A stretch of DNA of 63,457 nt from Clostridiales bacterium (GCA_017615325.1 JAGAAI010000038.1:1-63457); one strand, 5' to 3'; positions 26,501 through 36,356 are shown, numbered from the stretch's first letter. The notes: generated from the sequence alone by a model not told the origin. Program-made: numbers and translations.

Positions 26501-27469
26501 ATGCCATTAGTAACAACAAAAGAAATGTTCAAGAAGGCTTATGACGGCGGTTACGCTATCGGTGCTTTCAACGTTAACAACATGGAGATCGTCCAGGGAA
26601 TCACTGAAGCTGCCGGCGAACTCAACAGCCCTGTTATCCTTCAGGTTTCCAAGGGTGCAAGAGCTTATGCTAACCACACCTATCTCGTAAAGCTCGTAGA
26701 AGCTGCTATCATCGAGAACCCTCAGATCCCGATCGCATTACACCTTGACCACGGTGACACATTCGAGCTCTGTAAGTCCTGTATCGACGGTGGTTTCACA
26801 TCCGTCATGATCGATGCTTCCTCCAAGTCTTTCGAGGACAACATCGCTCTCACAAAGCAGGTCGTAGAGTACGCTCACGATCACGGCGTAGTTGTTGAGG
26901 CTGAGCTTGGTACACTCGCTGGTATCGAGGATGAGGTTGTTGTAGAGTCCGGTAAGGAAGCTTACACAAGACCTGAAGAAGTTGAAGAGTTCGTTTCCCG
27001 TACAGGCTGCGACTCCCTCGCTATCGCTATCGGTACTTCCCACGGTGCTTACAAGTTCACACCTGAGCAGTGCACAAGAAACGCTGACGGTATCCTCGTA
27101 CCTCCCCCGCTCCGCTTCGACGTACTCGAAGAGTGCATCAAGAGACTTCCCGGATTCCCTATCGTTCTTCACGGTTCTTCTTCCGTACCTCAGGAATTCG
27201 TTAAGATGGTCAACGAGAACGGCGGTAAGATGCCTGATGCAGTTGGTATCCCTGAGGAGCAGCTCCGTGAGGCAGCTAAGCTCGCAGTCTGCAAGATCAA
27301 CATCGACTCCGATATCCGTCTTGCAATGACAGGCAACATCCGTAAGTACTTCAACGAGCATCCCGATCACTTCGATCCCCGTCAGTACCTTAAGCCCGCT
27401 CGTCAGGCTGTTAAGGATATGGTCGCTCACAAGATCGTTAACGTATTGGGTTCCGACGGTAAGGCCTGA
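26501..27469 (+). CDS. fba: Class II fructose-1,6-bisphosphate aldolase
   Basis: Zinc-dependent aldolase of glycolysis and gluconeogenesis (fructose-1,6-bisphosphate to DHAP plus G3P). 322 aa. Zinc and substrate motifs: LHLDHGDT near residue 83, EAELGTLAGIEDEV, GTSHGAYKF, LHGSSSVP and KINIDSDIRLAMT. Codon use is strongly biased (CTT/CTC, GGT, CGT), as expected for a highly expressed gene and different from its neighbours. It is monocistronic, between its own promoter and a strong terminator. Confidence 0.96.
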   Translation: MPLVTTKEMFKKAYDGGYAIGAFNVNNMEIVQGITEAAGELNSPVILQVSKGARAYANHTYLVKLVEAAIIENPQIPIALHLDHGDTFELCKSCIDGGFTSVMIDASSKSFEDNIALTKQVVEYAHDHGVVVEAELGTLAGIEDEVVVESGKEAYTRPEEVEEFVSRTGCDSLAIAIGTSHGAYKFTPEQCTRNADGILVPPPLRFDVLEECIKRLPGFPIVLHGSSSVPQEFVKMVNENGGKMPDAVGIPEEQLREAAKLAVCKINIDSDIRLAMTGNIRKYFNEHPDHFDPRQYLKPARQAVKDMVAHKIVNVLGSDGKA

Positions 27470-27496
27470 TCTTAAGTCCTTATATCAAAACCAACA

Positions 27497-27534
27497 GAGG
27501 CTGTTCCTTGGAACAGCCTCTTTCTTTTGTTTTT
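27497..27534 (+). terminator. Intrinsic terminator of fba
   Basis: Perfect 11-bp arms GAGGCTGTTCC/GGAACAGCCTC with a 2-nt loop (27497-27520), followed by a T-rich tract. It can also serve the hydrolase gene that ends at 27533 on the other strand, where an A-rich tract gives a T-rich tail. Confidence 0.92.
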
Positions 27535-28528
27535 ATAACTTGGCAAGAAGTTCTTTTATGACCGCAGCGCAGTCATCAGGTCTTTGTTCATAAATGAGAT
27601 GGATCCCCGGGAGCAGGACCAGATCGCAGTTTCCCATCTTATCAAGATAAGGCTTCAACACATTTTCCCTGGCATCTATGTATTTCTGATCAGTATCAGA
27701 TGCCCAGGTTGCACATATATAGGCTTTGGGAATATCGTTGACCGTAATCTCTTCCCAGGTCTTTCTGCAGTTGTCGTTTATAAGATCGTATTCTGAGTTC
27801 ATGGCATAATTCCAGAGAGATTCAGTTACCATCATATAGGACAATGCATTTGACAGATCCTCATCTTCTAAAGAAGCCGTATCAGGATAGTCATGAGATG
27901 CATTGGGAACACCTAATCTATTTATCCCCGACTTATTGAGCAGGATCTCCAATGCCGTGTGATCATTGACCAGTTTCCCCTCAGCAAAAGTCGTCTCCTG
28001 TATCTGGGTAGAATCCAGGAATATTACGCCCTCTATGTCCTCAGGATAATGGCTCTCCCAATAAGTCGCATAAACACCGCCAAGAGAGTGGGCAAGCAGG
28101 ACATATGGTCCTGCTATCCCTTCATTTGCCAAGGCCTTTCTGTATTCTTCGACTATCCTGTCACAGGTCATCTGAGACAGGGAATCATCGCTTAAGCCGT
28201 AACCTGCCCTGTCAATGAATACGATCCGGTTATCAGCTGCGAGGGAATCCGTCATGGGCCTGTAGCTGATGCACATATCCTCTATGCCGAGGCCTGCAAT
28301 ACAGACGATCGTATGACCGCCATCATTGCCGTATGAGACAAGGTTGAGTTTATGACCTCCGACATCAACCGGATGATAAAGACCGAAGCGTGAAGCGAAC
28401 TCAAGATCCTGTGATCTGGCATTAAGGTCGTATATCTTTATGGCAGCTATCGATAAAGCCATAACTATGACGATTGCCGCAATAGTTATAGCAAGAGTCC
28501 TTAAGATTGTCGGTCTTCTTTTTTTCAT
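27533..28528 (-). CDS. Membrane-anchored alpha/beta hydrolase
   Basis: 331 aa. Basic N-terminus and one membrane helix (residues 11-33), then an extracytoplasmic alpha/beta hydrolase domain. The nucleophile elbow is AHSLGG (Ser148), the core strand motif RIVFIDRAGYGLSDD near 105 and the C-terminal histidine in LLPGIHLIYEQRP near 314. Substrate unknown; esterase or lipase-like. Located between fba and the GT-C-like pair, transcribed toward fba. RBS AGGGAA lies upstream. I cannot tell its target. Confidence 0.78.
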   Translation of the reverse strand: MKKRRPTILRTLAITIAAIVIVMALSIAAIKIYDLNARSQDLEFASRFGLYHPVDVGGHKLNLVSYGNDGGHTIVCIAGLGIEDMCISYRPMTDSLAADNRIVFIDRAGYGLSDDSLSQMTCDRIVEEYRKALANEGIAGPYVLLAHSLGGVYATYWESHYPEDIEGVIFLDSTQIQETTFAEGKLVNDHTALEILLNKSGINRLGVPNASHDYPDTASLEDEDLSNALSYMMVTESLWNYAMNSEYDLINDNCRKTWEEITVNDIPKAYICATWASDTDQKYIDARENVLKPYLDKMGNCDLVLLPGIHLIYEQRPDDCAAVIKELLAKL

Positions 28529-28642
28529 TTATTCCCTGCACGAATAATTCCTTATATAGGATCAGAATATCATATTTACAACATAAAGAAGCCAATACAT
28601 AGTAAAATATCATCACAGTTTGCTTTTATCAGAGGGGTACTA

Positions 28643-31054
28643 ATGGCAGATTATATACTGGCTTTCATCATTCCGGTCACGATCGGAGTTCTTGCTTTGG
28701 GCATTCTTATGCTTACAGGCCACAGATCATATCCTGATCTGAAAACCCTGATAGCCTCTGTCCTCATCCAATCTGCAGGCTATGAAGCCGCAACTCTTCT
28801 TATAAGATCATTTGCAAATCTTTATCTTTGGGAATCCAATTCGATACCGCTTGCCGCTCTTATATCAGTATCTGCCGTAACTACCCTTGCCGTTACACTG
28901 TCAGTTATATCCAAAGATAATAAGACCTGCCGTCTCCTCAAGATAGCAGGTTATTCAGCCTTCGTTATCCTCATGGCAGAATGCCTGATCTTTAACCTCA
29001 AGAGTTTCTCTGCCAATAAGGATCACCTTATTGCTAAAGAAGTTCCGCTTACCGGGATCGCTAGTCTTGAAGAAGACAAGACCGAAAAATTCATTTTGTC
29101 TGAAGACAGGATATATATAAAGGGGAAAACCTATTTGGTATATTCGGGCCTCCCCGGCACGGTAAGATATGTATCCGTTAATCTGACGAGAGATGAAAAC
29201 AAGGATAACCGTCCTTTTACTATAGCAGCTGAGATAAAAGATTCTTCCATGTCAGAAGCATACATGACCGTTGGTAAAAAGAATACCTTCGGTTATTCAG
29301 GCAGAACGGATTTTGCAGTAAAACCTGCCAGATCCGGTTTTGATCTCGGCATCAGTATCGACCCGGCCAAAAACTCTGACGAAGCTTACAATTCTTCCCC
29401 CGATATCGAAGATAACACCTGTCCTCTTGTTATCCTGTCCGTATCTTTATGGAATTCTGCTCCCTATGATTTTATGTTTTCGCGCATGATAATACTTTGG
29501 ATCATAACAGTAGGAATAGCGGCAATATACATCCTTAAGCTTTATAAGATCAGATATGACAGAGAGAAGACTTCACACAGGGTAATAATCGAATTGATCG
29601 TATTCGCTACTGTTGCCTGCGCATTTACGGTGCAGGGCCCTGACAAGAATATAATCAGTTACCCCCTTACTGAACCTGTTGAAGACTACGATGTATATAT
29701 TCAGACTTTCGATGCTTTTGAGAAGGGCCAGCTCAATATAGATGTCGAAGCTCCAGCTGAACTTGCTTTACTGAATAACCCGTATGACAATTCGGAAAGA
29801 AATGCCGCCGGGATCAAATTTCTTTGGGATCGTGCTTACTATAACGGCAAGTATTATTCATACTTTGGAGCAGCTCCCATATTCACAGATTATTATCCGA
29901 TATACTTTATGACCGGGCATGTCCCCACATGCGATACGGTTATCGCGATCAACGGAACCATAGCTACCCTGTTCCTGGCGTTAGCTCTCCTTGCAGTTAT
30001 AAGGATCTATTGTCCTGAAGCAAAACTTTTACTGGTCATAGCATTGATCATTTGCTGCAGCGGATTGAGTTATCTGCCGCTTCTCATGAACTTCGGTCTG
30101 ATGTACATAGTCGCATGTGTTTCCGCACTTTGTTTCTTAAGCATAAGTTTATGGTCGGGATTTACCGCAACTGTGACAAAAGGAATCGGAAAATATTTCC
30201 TCTTTGCACTGAGCGCTATAACACTCGGCCTTTGTGCAGGATCTCGTCCGACTGTAGCCTTGGCAGGCGCATTGCTGATACCGCATTTTATCTCTATCCT
30301 GATAGACAGAAAACAGAAAATCTCATCAAGGATAAGCCAGGCAGCATCATTTGTCCTTCCACTTGCGCTGATCACGGGCGCACTGCTTTTCTATAATTTT
30401 GCACGATTTGACGATCCCCTAACCTTCGGAAGCAATTATCAGATCACGGGATCTGATGTAAACAATCTTAAGCTTTCTTTATCACTGCTTCCGATATCTG
30501 TCTATTACTATTTTCTGATACCGGCTGAACAGACTGACGTGTTCCCCTATTTCAATGTTACCAACACTATAAACTGGAATTCAGAACAGTATCATTATAC
30601 GATCATTAATCTTGGACTTTTCTTTTTCCCTCTCATCCTTTTAGCATATATCATGCTCATACCGGAATTATTGGGAAAGAAAGACAAATACCTGTTGCTT
30701 AAAGATAAAGGCATCAGCATGATCGAGCACAAGGCAGTGCTTCTCATAGCGTTCATTATCCCTGTATTCATCTGCTGGATAGCATATTGCCTGGGGGGCG
30801 CATGTTTCAGGTACACATCTGATCTGACCATTCCCATTATGGCAGGATCCGTTATGCTCCTCACACAATGTTCTCATAAGAACAGATTACAGTATGTGAT
30901 TACATTGACAGCTGCCGGCATATCCACTTGTCTTGTATGGCTGTTGGTTATCTACTTTGACGGGGGAACATGGATTCCGGGAGGCGATAATTTCAGGATC
31001 AGCTTCCCTTATGCCATCGAATATGTAGAGAAACTGATCGCATTCTGGCGATGA
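28643..31054 (+). CDS. Polytopic GT-C-like membrane protein (copy 1)
   Basis: 803 aa. N-terminal helices, an extracytoplasmic region of about 140 residues (near 130-280), then many membrane helices. The segment VYIQTFDAFEKGQLNIDVEAP and following LWDRAYYNGKYYSYFGAAPIF match a family of large membrane proteins with GT-C glycosyltransferase-like topology common in Firmicutes and Actinobacteria; the acceptor is unknown. The aromatic-rich YYNGKYYSYFG loop is typical. It is an obvious paralogue of the next gene, similar along its whole length, so a tandem duplication. No nearby lipid-linked sugar biosynthesis genes. RBS GAGGGG lies 5-6 nt upstream. Confidence 0.65.
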   Translation: MADYILAFIIPVTIGVLALGILMLTGHRSYPDLKTLIASVLIQSAGYEAATLLIRSFANLYLWESNSIPLAALISVSAVTTLAVTLSVISKDNKTCRLLKIAGYSAFVILMAECLIFNLKSFSANKDHLIAKEVPLTGIASLEEDKTEKFILSEDRIYIKGKTYLVYSGLPGTVRYVSVNLTRDENKDNRPFTIAAEIKDSSMSEAYMTVGKKNTFGYSGRTDFAVKPARSGFDLGISIDPAKNSDEAYNSSPDIEDNTCPLVILSVSLWNSAPYDFMFSRMIILWIITVGIAAIYILKLYKIRYDREKTSHRVIIELIVFATVACAFTVQGPDKNIISYPLTEPVEDYDVYIQTFDAFEKGQLNIDVEAPAELALLNNPYDNSERNAAGIKFLWDRAYYNGKYYSYFGAAPIFTDYYPIYFMTGHVPTCDTVIAINGTIATLFLALALLAVIRIYCPEAKLLLVIALIICCSGLSYLPLLMNFGLMYIVACVSALCFLSISLWSGFTATVTKGIGKYFLFALSAITLGLCAGSRPTVALAGALLIPHFISILIDRKQKISSRISQAASFVLPLALITGALLFYNFARFDDPLTFGSNYQITGSDVNNLKLSLSLLPISVYYYFLIPAEQTDVFPYFNVTNTINWNSEQYHYTIINLGLFFFPLILLAYIMLIPELLGKKDKYLLLKDKGISMIEHKAVLLIAFIIPVFICWIAYCLGGACFRYTSDLTIPIMAGSVMLLTQCSHKNRLQYVITLTAAGISTCLVWLLVIYFDGGTWIPGGDNFRISFPYAIEYVEKLIAFWR

Positions 31055-31095
31055 TCTGATCCCCAGTATAGTATAATGAACTTCAGAGGTTGTTT

Positions 31096-33516
31096 ATGAC
31101 AGATTATCTATTAGCTCTTTTTATTCCGGCAATATTCGGAACCCTGGCATTTCTTGTCCTGATCTTAACGGGACATAAGTCTTATGCCGACAAAAAAGCT
31201 GTCATCGCTTCTGCCTTGATCCAGGCCGCAGGCTATGAGACCGCAACTCTTCTTGTAAGGGTCTTTGCTAACCTTTATCTTTGGCAGGATAATGTTATCC
31301 CTTTATATGCACTTGTTACAGTATCACTTCTAACAACCGCTGCTGTTACTCTTTCGGTCATATCCAAAGATAAAAAGATGATCCGTCTTCTCAAGATAGC
31401 GGGTTACTCGGCTTTCGTCTTCCTTATGGCAGAATGTCTGATCTTCAATCTCAAGAGTTTCTCCTCCGGCAAAGAACATCTGATAGGTAAAAGCATTCCT
31501 CTTTCAGGTATAGCGAGCCTTGAAGATGATATGAAAGACAGGTTTATTATTTCCGGTAATGAGATAGTTATATTCGGCAATACCTATCTCGGTTATAACG
31601 GCCTGCCGGGAAATGTAAGATATGTTTCCATATATCAGCAAAGACAGGAAACTCCCGATAACCGTCCCTTCACGATAACAGTTGATATCAAGGACTCATC
31701 CATGTCCGATTCTTACATGACCGTTGGAGCTAAGAGGGCGTTTGGTTACTCGGGAAGAACTGACTTTGCCGTAAAACCTGCCGAATCCGGTTTTAATCTG
31801 GGAATAAACATAGATCCTGCCAAAAATGAAGATTTCGCTTATGACACGGAAACCATAGAAGCAGGCAACAATACCGCACCTCTCGTGATCACATCCGTCG
31901 ATCTTTGGAATTCGGCTCCCTATGACTTTATGTTTTTGCGCGTGATCTTACTCTGGCTTATCACGGTGATCGCTGCGGCAATAGTAATACTTGAACTATA
32001 CAAGATCAAATACGACAGAAAGAATTCCTATCACAGGATCGTTATCGAACTAGTGATATTTGCCACTGTCGCCGCTTCATTCACAGTTCGCGGATCGGAT
32101 ATGAACATCGTTGATTATCCGCTCACGGAACCTGTAAACTATTACGATATCTATGTCCAGACATTCGATGCATTCGAAAAAGGACAACTCAATATCGACT
32201 ACGATCCTCCTGCGGGACTGGCTGAATTAGCCAATCCCTATGACTTCAGTGAACGTAAGGCTGCAGGACTCGAAGAAGATCTCCTTTGGGACCGCGCCTA
32301 CTATAACGGAAAGTATTATTCTTATTTTGGTATAGCACCCATTTTTACAAATTATTATCCAGTCTATTATATTACCAGGTCCGTTCCGACCTGCGATACT
32401 GTAATAGCATTGAACGGAGCGGTCGCCACCCTTTTCCTGGCATTGGCCCTTTTGGCCGTTATCAGGATATATTGTCCGGATGCAAAGATCCTTCTTGTAA
32501 TAACTTCAATAATCGTATCCGGTGCTTTAAGTTATATCCCGCTCCTTATGAACTACGGATATATGTATAACGTCGCCTGTATCTCGGCTCTGATGTTCCT
32601 TGCTATAAGCATATGGTCCGGTCTGACCGCAACTGTTACCGGAAGCAAGATCAAGTATCTTCTTTATCTGGTGAGTGGTCTGGCTTTAGGGCTTACCGCA
32701 GGTTCAAGACCGATCATTGCAGTATCTGCAGCTGTCATGATCCCGAGGTTTATCTCAATCCTTGCGGATAAAAAGATAAAACTAAATTCCCGTATCGGAC
32801 AGGCTGCTGTTTTTACAGTTCCTCTCCTGGCTATAGTAGCAGGCATCCTCTGCTATAACTATGCAAGATTCGGCAGCCCCCTCGACTTCGGCGCGGCATA
32901 TCAGCTGACGGTAGGCGATATACACAATATGAAGATGTCTCTTTCTTCATTTCCTCTGTCGGTATATTATTATTTCCTGATCCCGGCTCAACAGACCTCA
33001 CTGTTCCCCTACTATGATCTGTCCAACAACATTATCGCCAATTCGGAAGTATACCGTTACACAGTCCTTAACCTCGGTCTTCTATCCTTCCCCTTTATCC
33101 TGCTTGCATATATTTATTTCTTCCCGACTTTAAGAGCAGGAAAAGACCACTGCCATTCTTTAATTAAGAACGGGATCTCTATGATAGAACACAAAGCAGT
33201 ATTGCTTATATCTTTTGTGATGCCTTTCATCATCGCATGGGCCGTATACTGCATGGCAGGAGCCTGCTTCAGATACACGGCTGACATAATCATTCCCGTA
33301 TTGGTCGGATCTGTCATGATCCTTTCCCAGTGCCCTGCAGGACAAAAGAAACGCTATACAGCAACAGTGATCGCAGCTCTTATGTCATTTATCGCAATAT
33401 GGTTCCTCGTTATATATTTCGAGGGTGTGCCGAATTTCTCTGAAGGCGACAACTTCCGCACAAACTTCCCCAACGCAGTCGAATACATCGAGAAACTCAT
33501 CGTATTCTGGCATTAA
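31096..33516 (+). CDS. Polytopic GT-C-like membrane protein (copy 2)
   Basis: 806 aa, paralogue of the preceding gene with the same architecture and the same landmark YYNGKYYSYFGIAPIF and ENLNID-type segments (FEKGQLNIDYDPP). I start at the ATG at 31096, 6 nt after AGAGG, rather than the TTG two codons earlier. A TATAAT lies 40 nt after copy 1, so copy 2 may have its own promoter. The extracytoplasmic part near residues 130-290 differs more than the membrane parts, which suggests divergent acceptor recognition. Function otherwise unknown. Confidence 0.65.
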   Translation: MTDYLLALFIPAIFGTLAFLVLILTGHKSYADKKAVIASALIQAAGYETATLLVRVFANLYLWQDNVIPLYALVTVSLLTTAAVTLSVISKDKKMIRLLKIAGYSAFVFLMAECLIFNLKSFSSGKEHLIGKSIPLSGIASLEDDMKDRFIISGNEIVIFGNTYLGYNGLPGNVRYVSIYQQRQETPDNRPFTITVDIKDSSMSDSYMTVGAKRAFGYSGRTDFAVKPAESGFNLGINIDPAKNEDFAYDTETIEAGNNTAPLVITSVDLWNSAPYDFMFLRVILLWLITVIAAAIVILELYKIKYDRKNSYHRIVIELVIFATVAASFTVRGSDMNIVDYPLTEPVNYYDIYVQTFDAFEKGQLNIDYDPPAGLAELANPYDFSERKAAGLEEDLLWDRAYYNGKYYSYFGIAPIFTNYYPVYYITRSVPTCDTVIALNGAVATLFLALALLAVIRIYCPDAKILLVITSIIVSGALSYIPLLMNYGYMYNVACISALMFLAISIWSGLTATVTGSKIKYLLYLVSGLALGLTAGSRPIIAVSAAVMIPRFISILADKKIKLNSRIGQAAVFTVPLLAIVAGILCYNYARFGSPLDFGAAYQLTVGDIHNMKMSLSSFPLSVYYYFLIPAQQTSLFPYYDLSNNIIANSEVYRYTVLNLGLLSFPFILLAYIYFFPTLRAGKDHCHSLIKNGISMIEHKAVLLISFVMPFIIAWAVYCMAGACFRYTADIIIPVLVGSVMILSQCPAGQKKRYTATVIAALMSFIAIWFLVIYFEGVPNFSEGDNFRTNFPNAVEYIEKLIVFWH

Positions 33517-33550
33517 AAGGCGGCCGCCTATGGGCAGCCGCCTTCTATTA
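33517..33550 (+). terminator. Terminator after the GT-C-like pair
   Basis: Arms AAGGCGGC (33517-33524) and GCCGCCTT (33537-33544) immediately after the stop codon, followed by CTATTATCATTT. It may also act on the convergent serpin gene. Confidence 0.7.
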
Positions 33551-33588
33551 TCATTTACCATTATTCCCGGGATTATTTGAGTTTCACC

Positions 33589-34878
33589 TCAGATATTGTT
33601 GACAGTACCTACGAAGACCGGAGTCATATCATTCCTGTCTACGATCATATATGCAAAAGGTCTGTCACAATATACATATCTGATCTCCTTCTCTTCAGGC
33701 ATAATGCCTGCGCATTCGACCTCGATCGCAGTAACGGCAGAAGCCTTGGTGCCATTCTCATCAACCTCAATGAAGGTCTTGTGCAGAACATTAGATATAT
33801 AGAGGTTGTTCTCTAAGTTTGCGATGCCTGTGAAGTCAGCCTTCTCGGGATCAAAGGCATCATTTATTCCTAAATTTCTCAATGCCGGTACAAGAGATGT
33901 AGTGTAATCATTCTTGAACTTGGGTATCTTCGAATAGACCTCGTATCCCGAGGATGCGGAGTTCATGAACATATTCAGGTCCTCGCCCGTGAATTCAGAC
34001 ATGAACTTATTTGCGTCGACCGCCTCATCCTTGGGGAGGATAGCAACAAACATGTACTCTCCGCCCTCATAGAGCTTGGAGAATCCTATTGCCTTATCAG
34101 ACTCGTAGTAAAGATCCGACTTCTCTTCCAGGAATGTGGCATCCGATTCGCCCGATATTCCCTTGAACTTATCATTACTGATCTGGTAATCCTCATAAGG
34201 AACAGCCCATTTGCCGTCGAAAGCTATGGCATTGACGAGAACGGCTGCCGTAGCAGGATCTAATTCATCTAAGATCTTATCGATCATGCCTTTTGTCTTG
34301 TCATTGACCCAGCCGTTAATATCCTTTATGGCGCCACCGTCAAACTTCATTGATCTGACTTCGGCATCAAAGAGCTTCTTAACATAATTCTTATATTCGT
34401 CGCTCATGTTATCGCCCATCAACTCGCGGTTGGACCATATTGCATTGGCCACGGAGAAGTCCACGCCTTCTGAACTGTTTATGGACTTCATCCACTTCGA
34501 TGCGAAAGCCTGCTGCTGTTCAGGAGTAAGATCTGCCCCTCCGATAGCCTTGTTGATCTCGGCCAGGGTATTCTTGCAGGCACCTGAATCAGCAAGATCC
34601 AAAGCAAACATGACTGAAGCAGGAGATACCATGACGTTCGTATTCTTATCTTCGGCAGCTGCAACTATTGCAAATAACTTCATTGCATATTCGTTATATC
34701 CTTTTGCAGCCTCGCCCTCTTCAAACGAAGGATAACTGCCTTCGCTAACGGAGCTGTAATTGATCTCAGGCTTTACTTCGCCTTTTGTCTTGATAGTATT
34801 TCCTCCGGAACATCCTGCCAGGCCTCCTGCGAGGATCCCTCCTGCCAGGACTGTCGTTAAGATCTTTCTCATTTTCAT
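33589..34878 (-). CDS. Lipoprotein serpin (copy 1)
   Basis: Serine/cysteine protease inhibitor of the serpin family on the outside of the membrane. 429 aa: lipoprotein signal with lipobox LAGC near residue 23, a short linker, then a full serpin fold (NVMVSPASVMFALDLA, NAIAFDGKW, HKTFIEVDENGTKAS, DRPFAYMIVD). The reactive-loop hinge ENGTKASAVTA keeps small residues as in inhibitory serpins. By counting from the hinge as in antitrypsin, P1 falls at Ala (bonds near AG), with an error of a residue or so. I start at the ATG at 34878, 7 nt after GGAGG. Copy 2 follows upstream. Confidence 0.9.
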   Translation of the reverse strand: MKMRKILTTVLAGGILAGGLAGCSGGNTIKTKGEVKPEINYSSVSEGSYPSFEEGEAAKGYNEYAMKLFAIVAAAEDKNTNVMVSPASVMFALDLADSGACKNTLAEINKAIGGADLTPEQQQAFASKWMKSINSSEGVDFSVANAIWSNRELMGDNMSDEYKNYVKKLFDAEVRSMKFDGGAIKDINGWVNDKTKGMIDKILDELDPATAAVLVNAIAFDGKWAVPYEDYQISNDKFKGISGESDATFLEEKSDLYYESDKAIGFSKLYEGGEYMFVAILPKDEAVDANKFMSEFTGEDLNMFMNSASSGYEVYSKIPKFKNDYTTSLVPALRNLGINDAFDPEKADFTGIANLENNLYISNVLHKTFIEVDENGTKASAVTAIEVECAGIMPEEKEIRYVYCDRPFAYMIVDRNDMTPVFVGTVNNI

Positions 34879-34906
34879 TTTTTCCACCTCCATCGGTTTC
34901 TACCCA

Positions 34907-34938
34907 TATATACAATCCTAAGATCCAAAATGTTGCAA
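34907..34938 (-). promoter_or_regulatory. Candidate promoter of serpin copy 1
   Basis: TTGCAA (34933-34938) and TATATA (34907-34912) with a 20-nt spacer. The same TTGCAA-20-TATANT arrangement, with a common GATTGTATA part, sits before serpin copy 2, so the promoter was probably duplicated with the gene. A 20-nt spacer is long for SigA. Confidence 0.35.
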
Positions 34939-34968
34939 AAAAATGCAGCCGCCATCTGACGGCTGCAT
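34937..34968 (-). terminator. Terminator of serpin copy 2
   Basis: Arms ATGCAGCCG (34960-34968 complement) and CGGCTGCAT with loop of 8 nt on the minus strand, followed by seven T. It lies between the two serpin genes, so they are separate transcription units. Confidence 0.88.
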
Positions 34969-34985
34969 TATATCAGGGATCTGAC

Positions 34986-36272
34986 TTAAATGTTGTTGAC
35001 CGTTCCTACGAAGACCGGCATATTGCTTTCGGTATCAACTATCATGTACGCGAAAGGTCTGTCGCAGATGACTGATCTGGTCTCTTTTTCGCCGAAAAAT
35101 GCACCTTCAGCATCAATCGCTATGGCGGTTGCAGCCGCAGCCTTGGTCCCGTTCTCGTCGACTTCTATGTGAGTCTTATGGATAGCCTTGGCTACATAGA
35201 GGTTTTCACCTATATTGGCAATACCCGTAAGATCAGCTTTAACACTGTCACAGGCATCCTCGATCCCAAGAGCCTTAAGTCTTTTTATAAATTCAAGATC
35301 CTCATAATCATAGCTGAACTTGGGGATCATGGAATCCACATCATAACTTCCGGTTACTGAACCCATGAACTTGGCATAATCTTCTGCCGTAAACTCAGAC
35401 ATGAATTTGTTCGCATCAGACGTCTCATCCTTGGGAAGGATCGCAACGAACATATACTGACCGCCTTCGTAGTACTTTGAGAATCCTATTGCCTTGTCTG
35501 TCTCATAGTAGAGAGAAGACGTTTCAGACAGGAACTTTGCATCTGAATCACCGGCCGTTCCCTTGAAGGTTCCGTCTTTGGTGATCTCATACTGATCCTG
35601 CCAGGCGCCCTCGAAAGCGATGGCATTTACGAGAACAGCAGCCGTAGTTGAATCTAATTCATCAACTATATCTTTTATCATGCCAAGGGTCTTCTCGTTG
35701 ACCCAGCCGTTGATATCATTAACGGCATTAGCACCGAAATCCATGGACTTTACTTTCGCGTCAAAGAGCTTATCGACATATTCGATATAGTCCTTGTTCA
35801 TATCGTCGCCAATGATCTTCTTATTGGACCAGATGGCATTGGCAACATTAAACTTCACCTGCTCAGAACTGTTGATCGACTTCATCCAGTCGGATGCGAA
35901 AGCCTGCTGCTGTTCAGGAGTAAGATCACCCCCGCCAATGGCCTTGTTTATCTCGGCAAGAGTGTTCTTGCAGGCACCGGCATCCAAAAGATCAAGAGCG
36001 AACATGATCGAAGCCGGAGATATCATGACATTCCTGTCTCCTGAGTCTGATGCAACTTTTGAGAAGAGTGTCATTGCATATTCGTTATATCCTTCTTGAG
36101 CCTTCTTTTGATCAAAAGACTCATATGTTCCTTCTTTAACGGCAGCATAATTTACTTCCGGCTCGTACTTCGCCTTATTCTTTGCGGGAGCGGACCCTGA
36201 GCATCCGGCCAGGCCTCCCAGCAGAACAGAACCTGCTAAGACTGAAGTTATTATTTTTGTTCTTTTCATCAT
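34986..36272 (-). CDS. Lipoprotein serpin (copy 2)
   Basis: 428 aa, close paralogue of copy 1 with the same lipobox LAGC and serpin fold. The hinge ENGTKAAAATA is closer to the inhibitory consensus than in copy 1. The predicted P1 falls at Glu or the Ala before it (AEG), so the target protease may differ. Two ATGs (36272, 36269) follow GGAGGTGAAT closely; either is possible. Its reactive loop downstream part is about six residues longer than in antitrypsin, as in copy 1. Confidence 0.9.
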   Translation of the reverse strand: MMKRTKIITSVLAGSVLLGGLAGCSGSAPAKNKAKYEPEVNYAAVKEGTYESFDQKKAQEGYNEYAMTLFSKVASDSGDRNVMISPASIMFALDLLDAGACKNTLAEINKAIGGGDLTPEQQQAFASDWMKSINSSEQVKFNVANAIWSNKKIIGDDMNKDYIEYVDKLFDAKVKSMDFGANAVNDINGWVNEKTLGMIKDIVDELDSTTAAVLVNAIAFEGAWQDQYEITKDGTFKGTAGDSDAKFLSETSSLYYETDKAIGFSKYYEGGQYMFVAILPKDETSDANKFMSEFTAEDYAKFMGSVTGSYDVDSMIPKFSYDYEDLEFIKRLKALGIEDACDSVKADLTGIANIGENLYVAKAIHKTHIEVDENGTKAAAATAIAIDAEGAFFGEKETRSVICDRPFAYMIVDTESNMPVFVGTVNNI

Positions 36273-36297
36273 ATTCACCTCCATCGGGTTATATTAT

Positions 36298-36329
36298 AGT
36301 ATACAATCAGAAGATAAGGATTGTTGCAA
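36298..36329 (-). promoter_or_regulatory. Candidate promoter of serpin copy 2
   Basis: TTGCAA (36324-36329), 20-nt spacer and TATACT (36298-36303) on the minus strand, matching the layout before copy 1. A TATAAT overlaps it a few bases downstream. Confidence 0.35.
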
Positions 36330-36356
36330 AAGAAGATTATATATGGAGGACAATAT

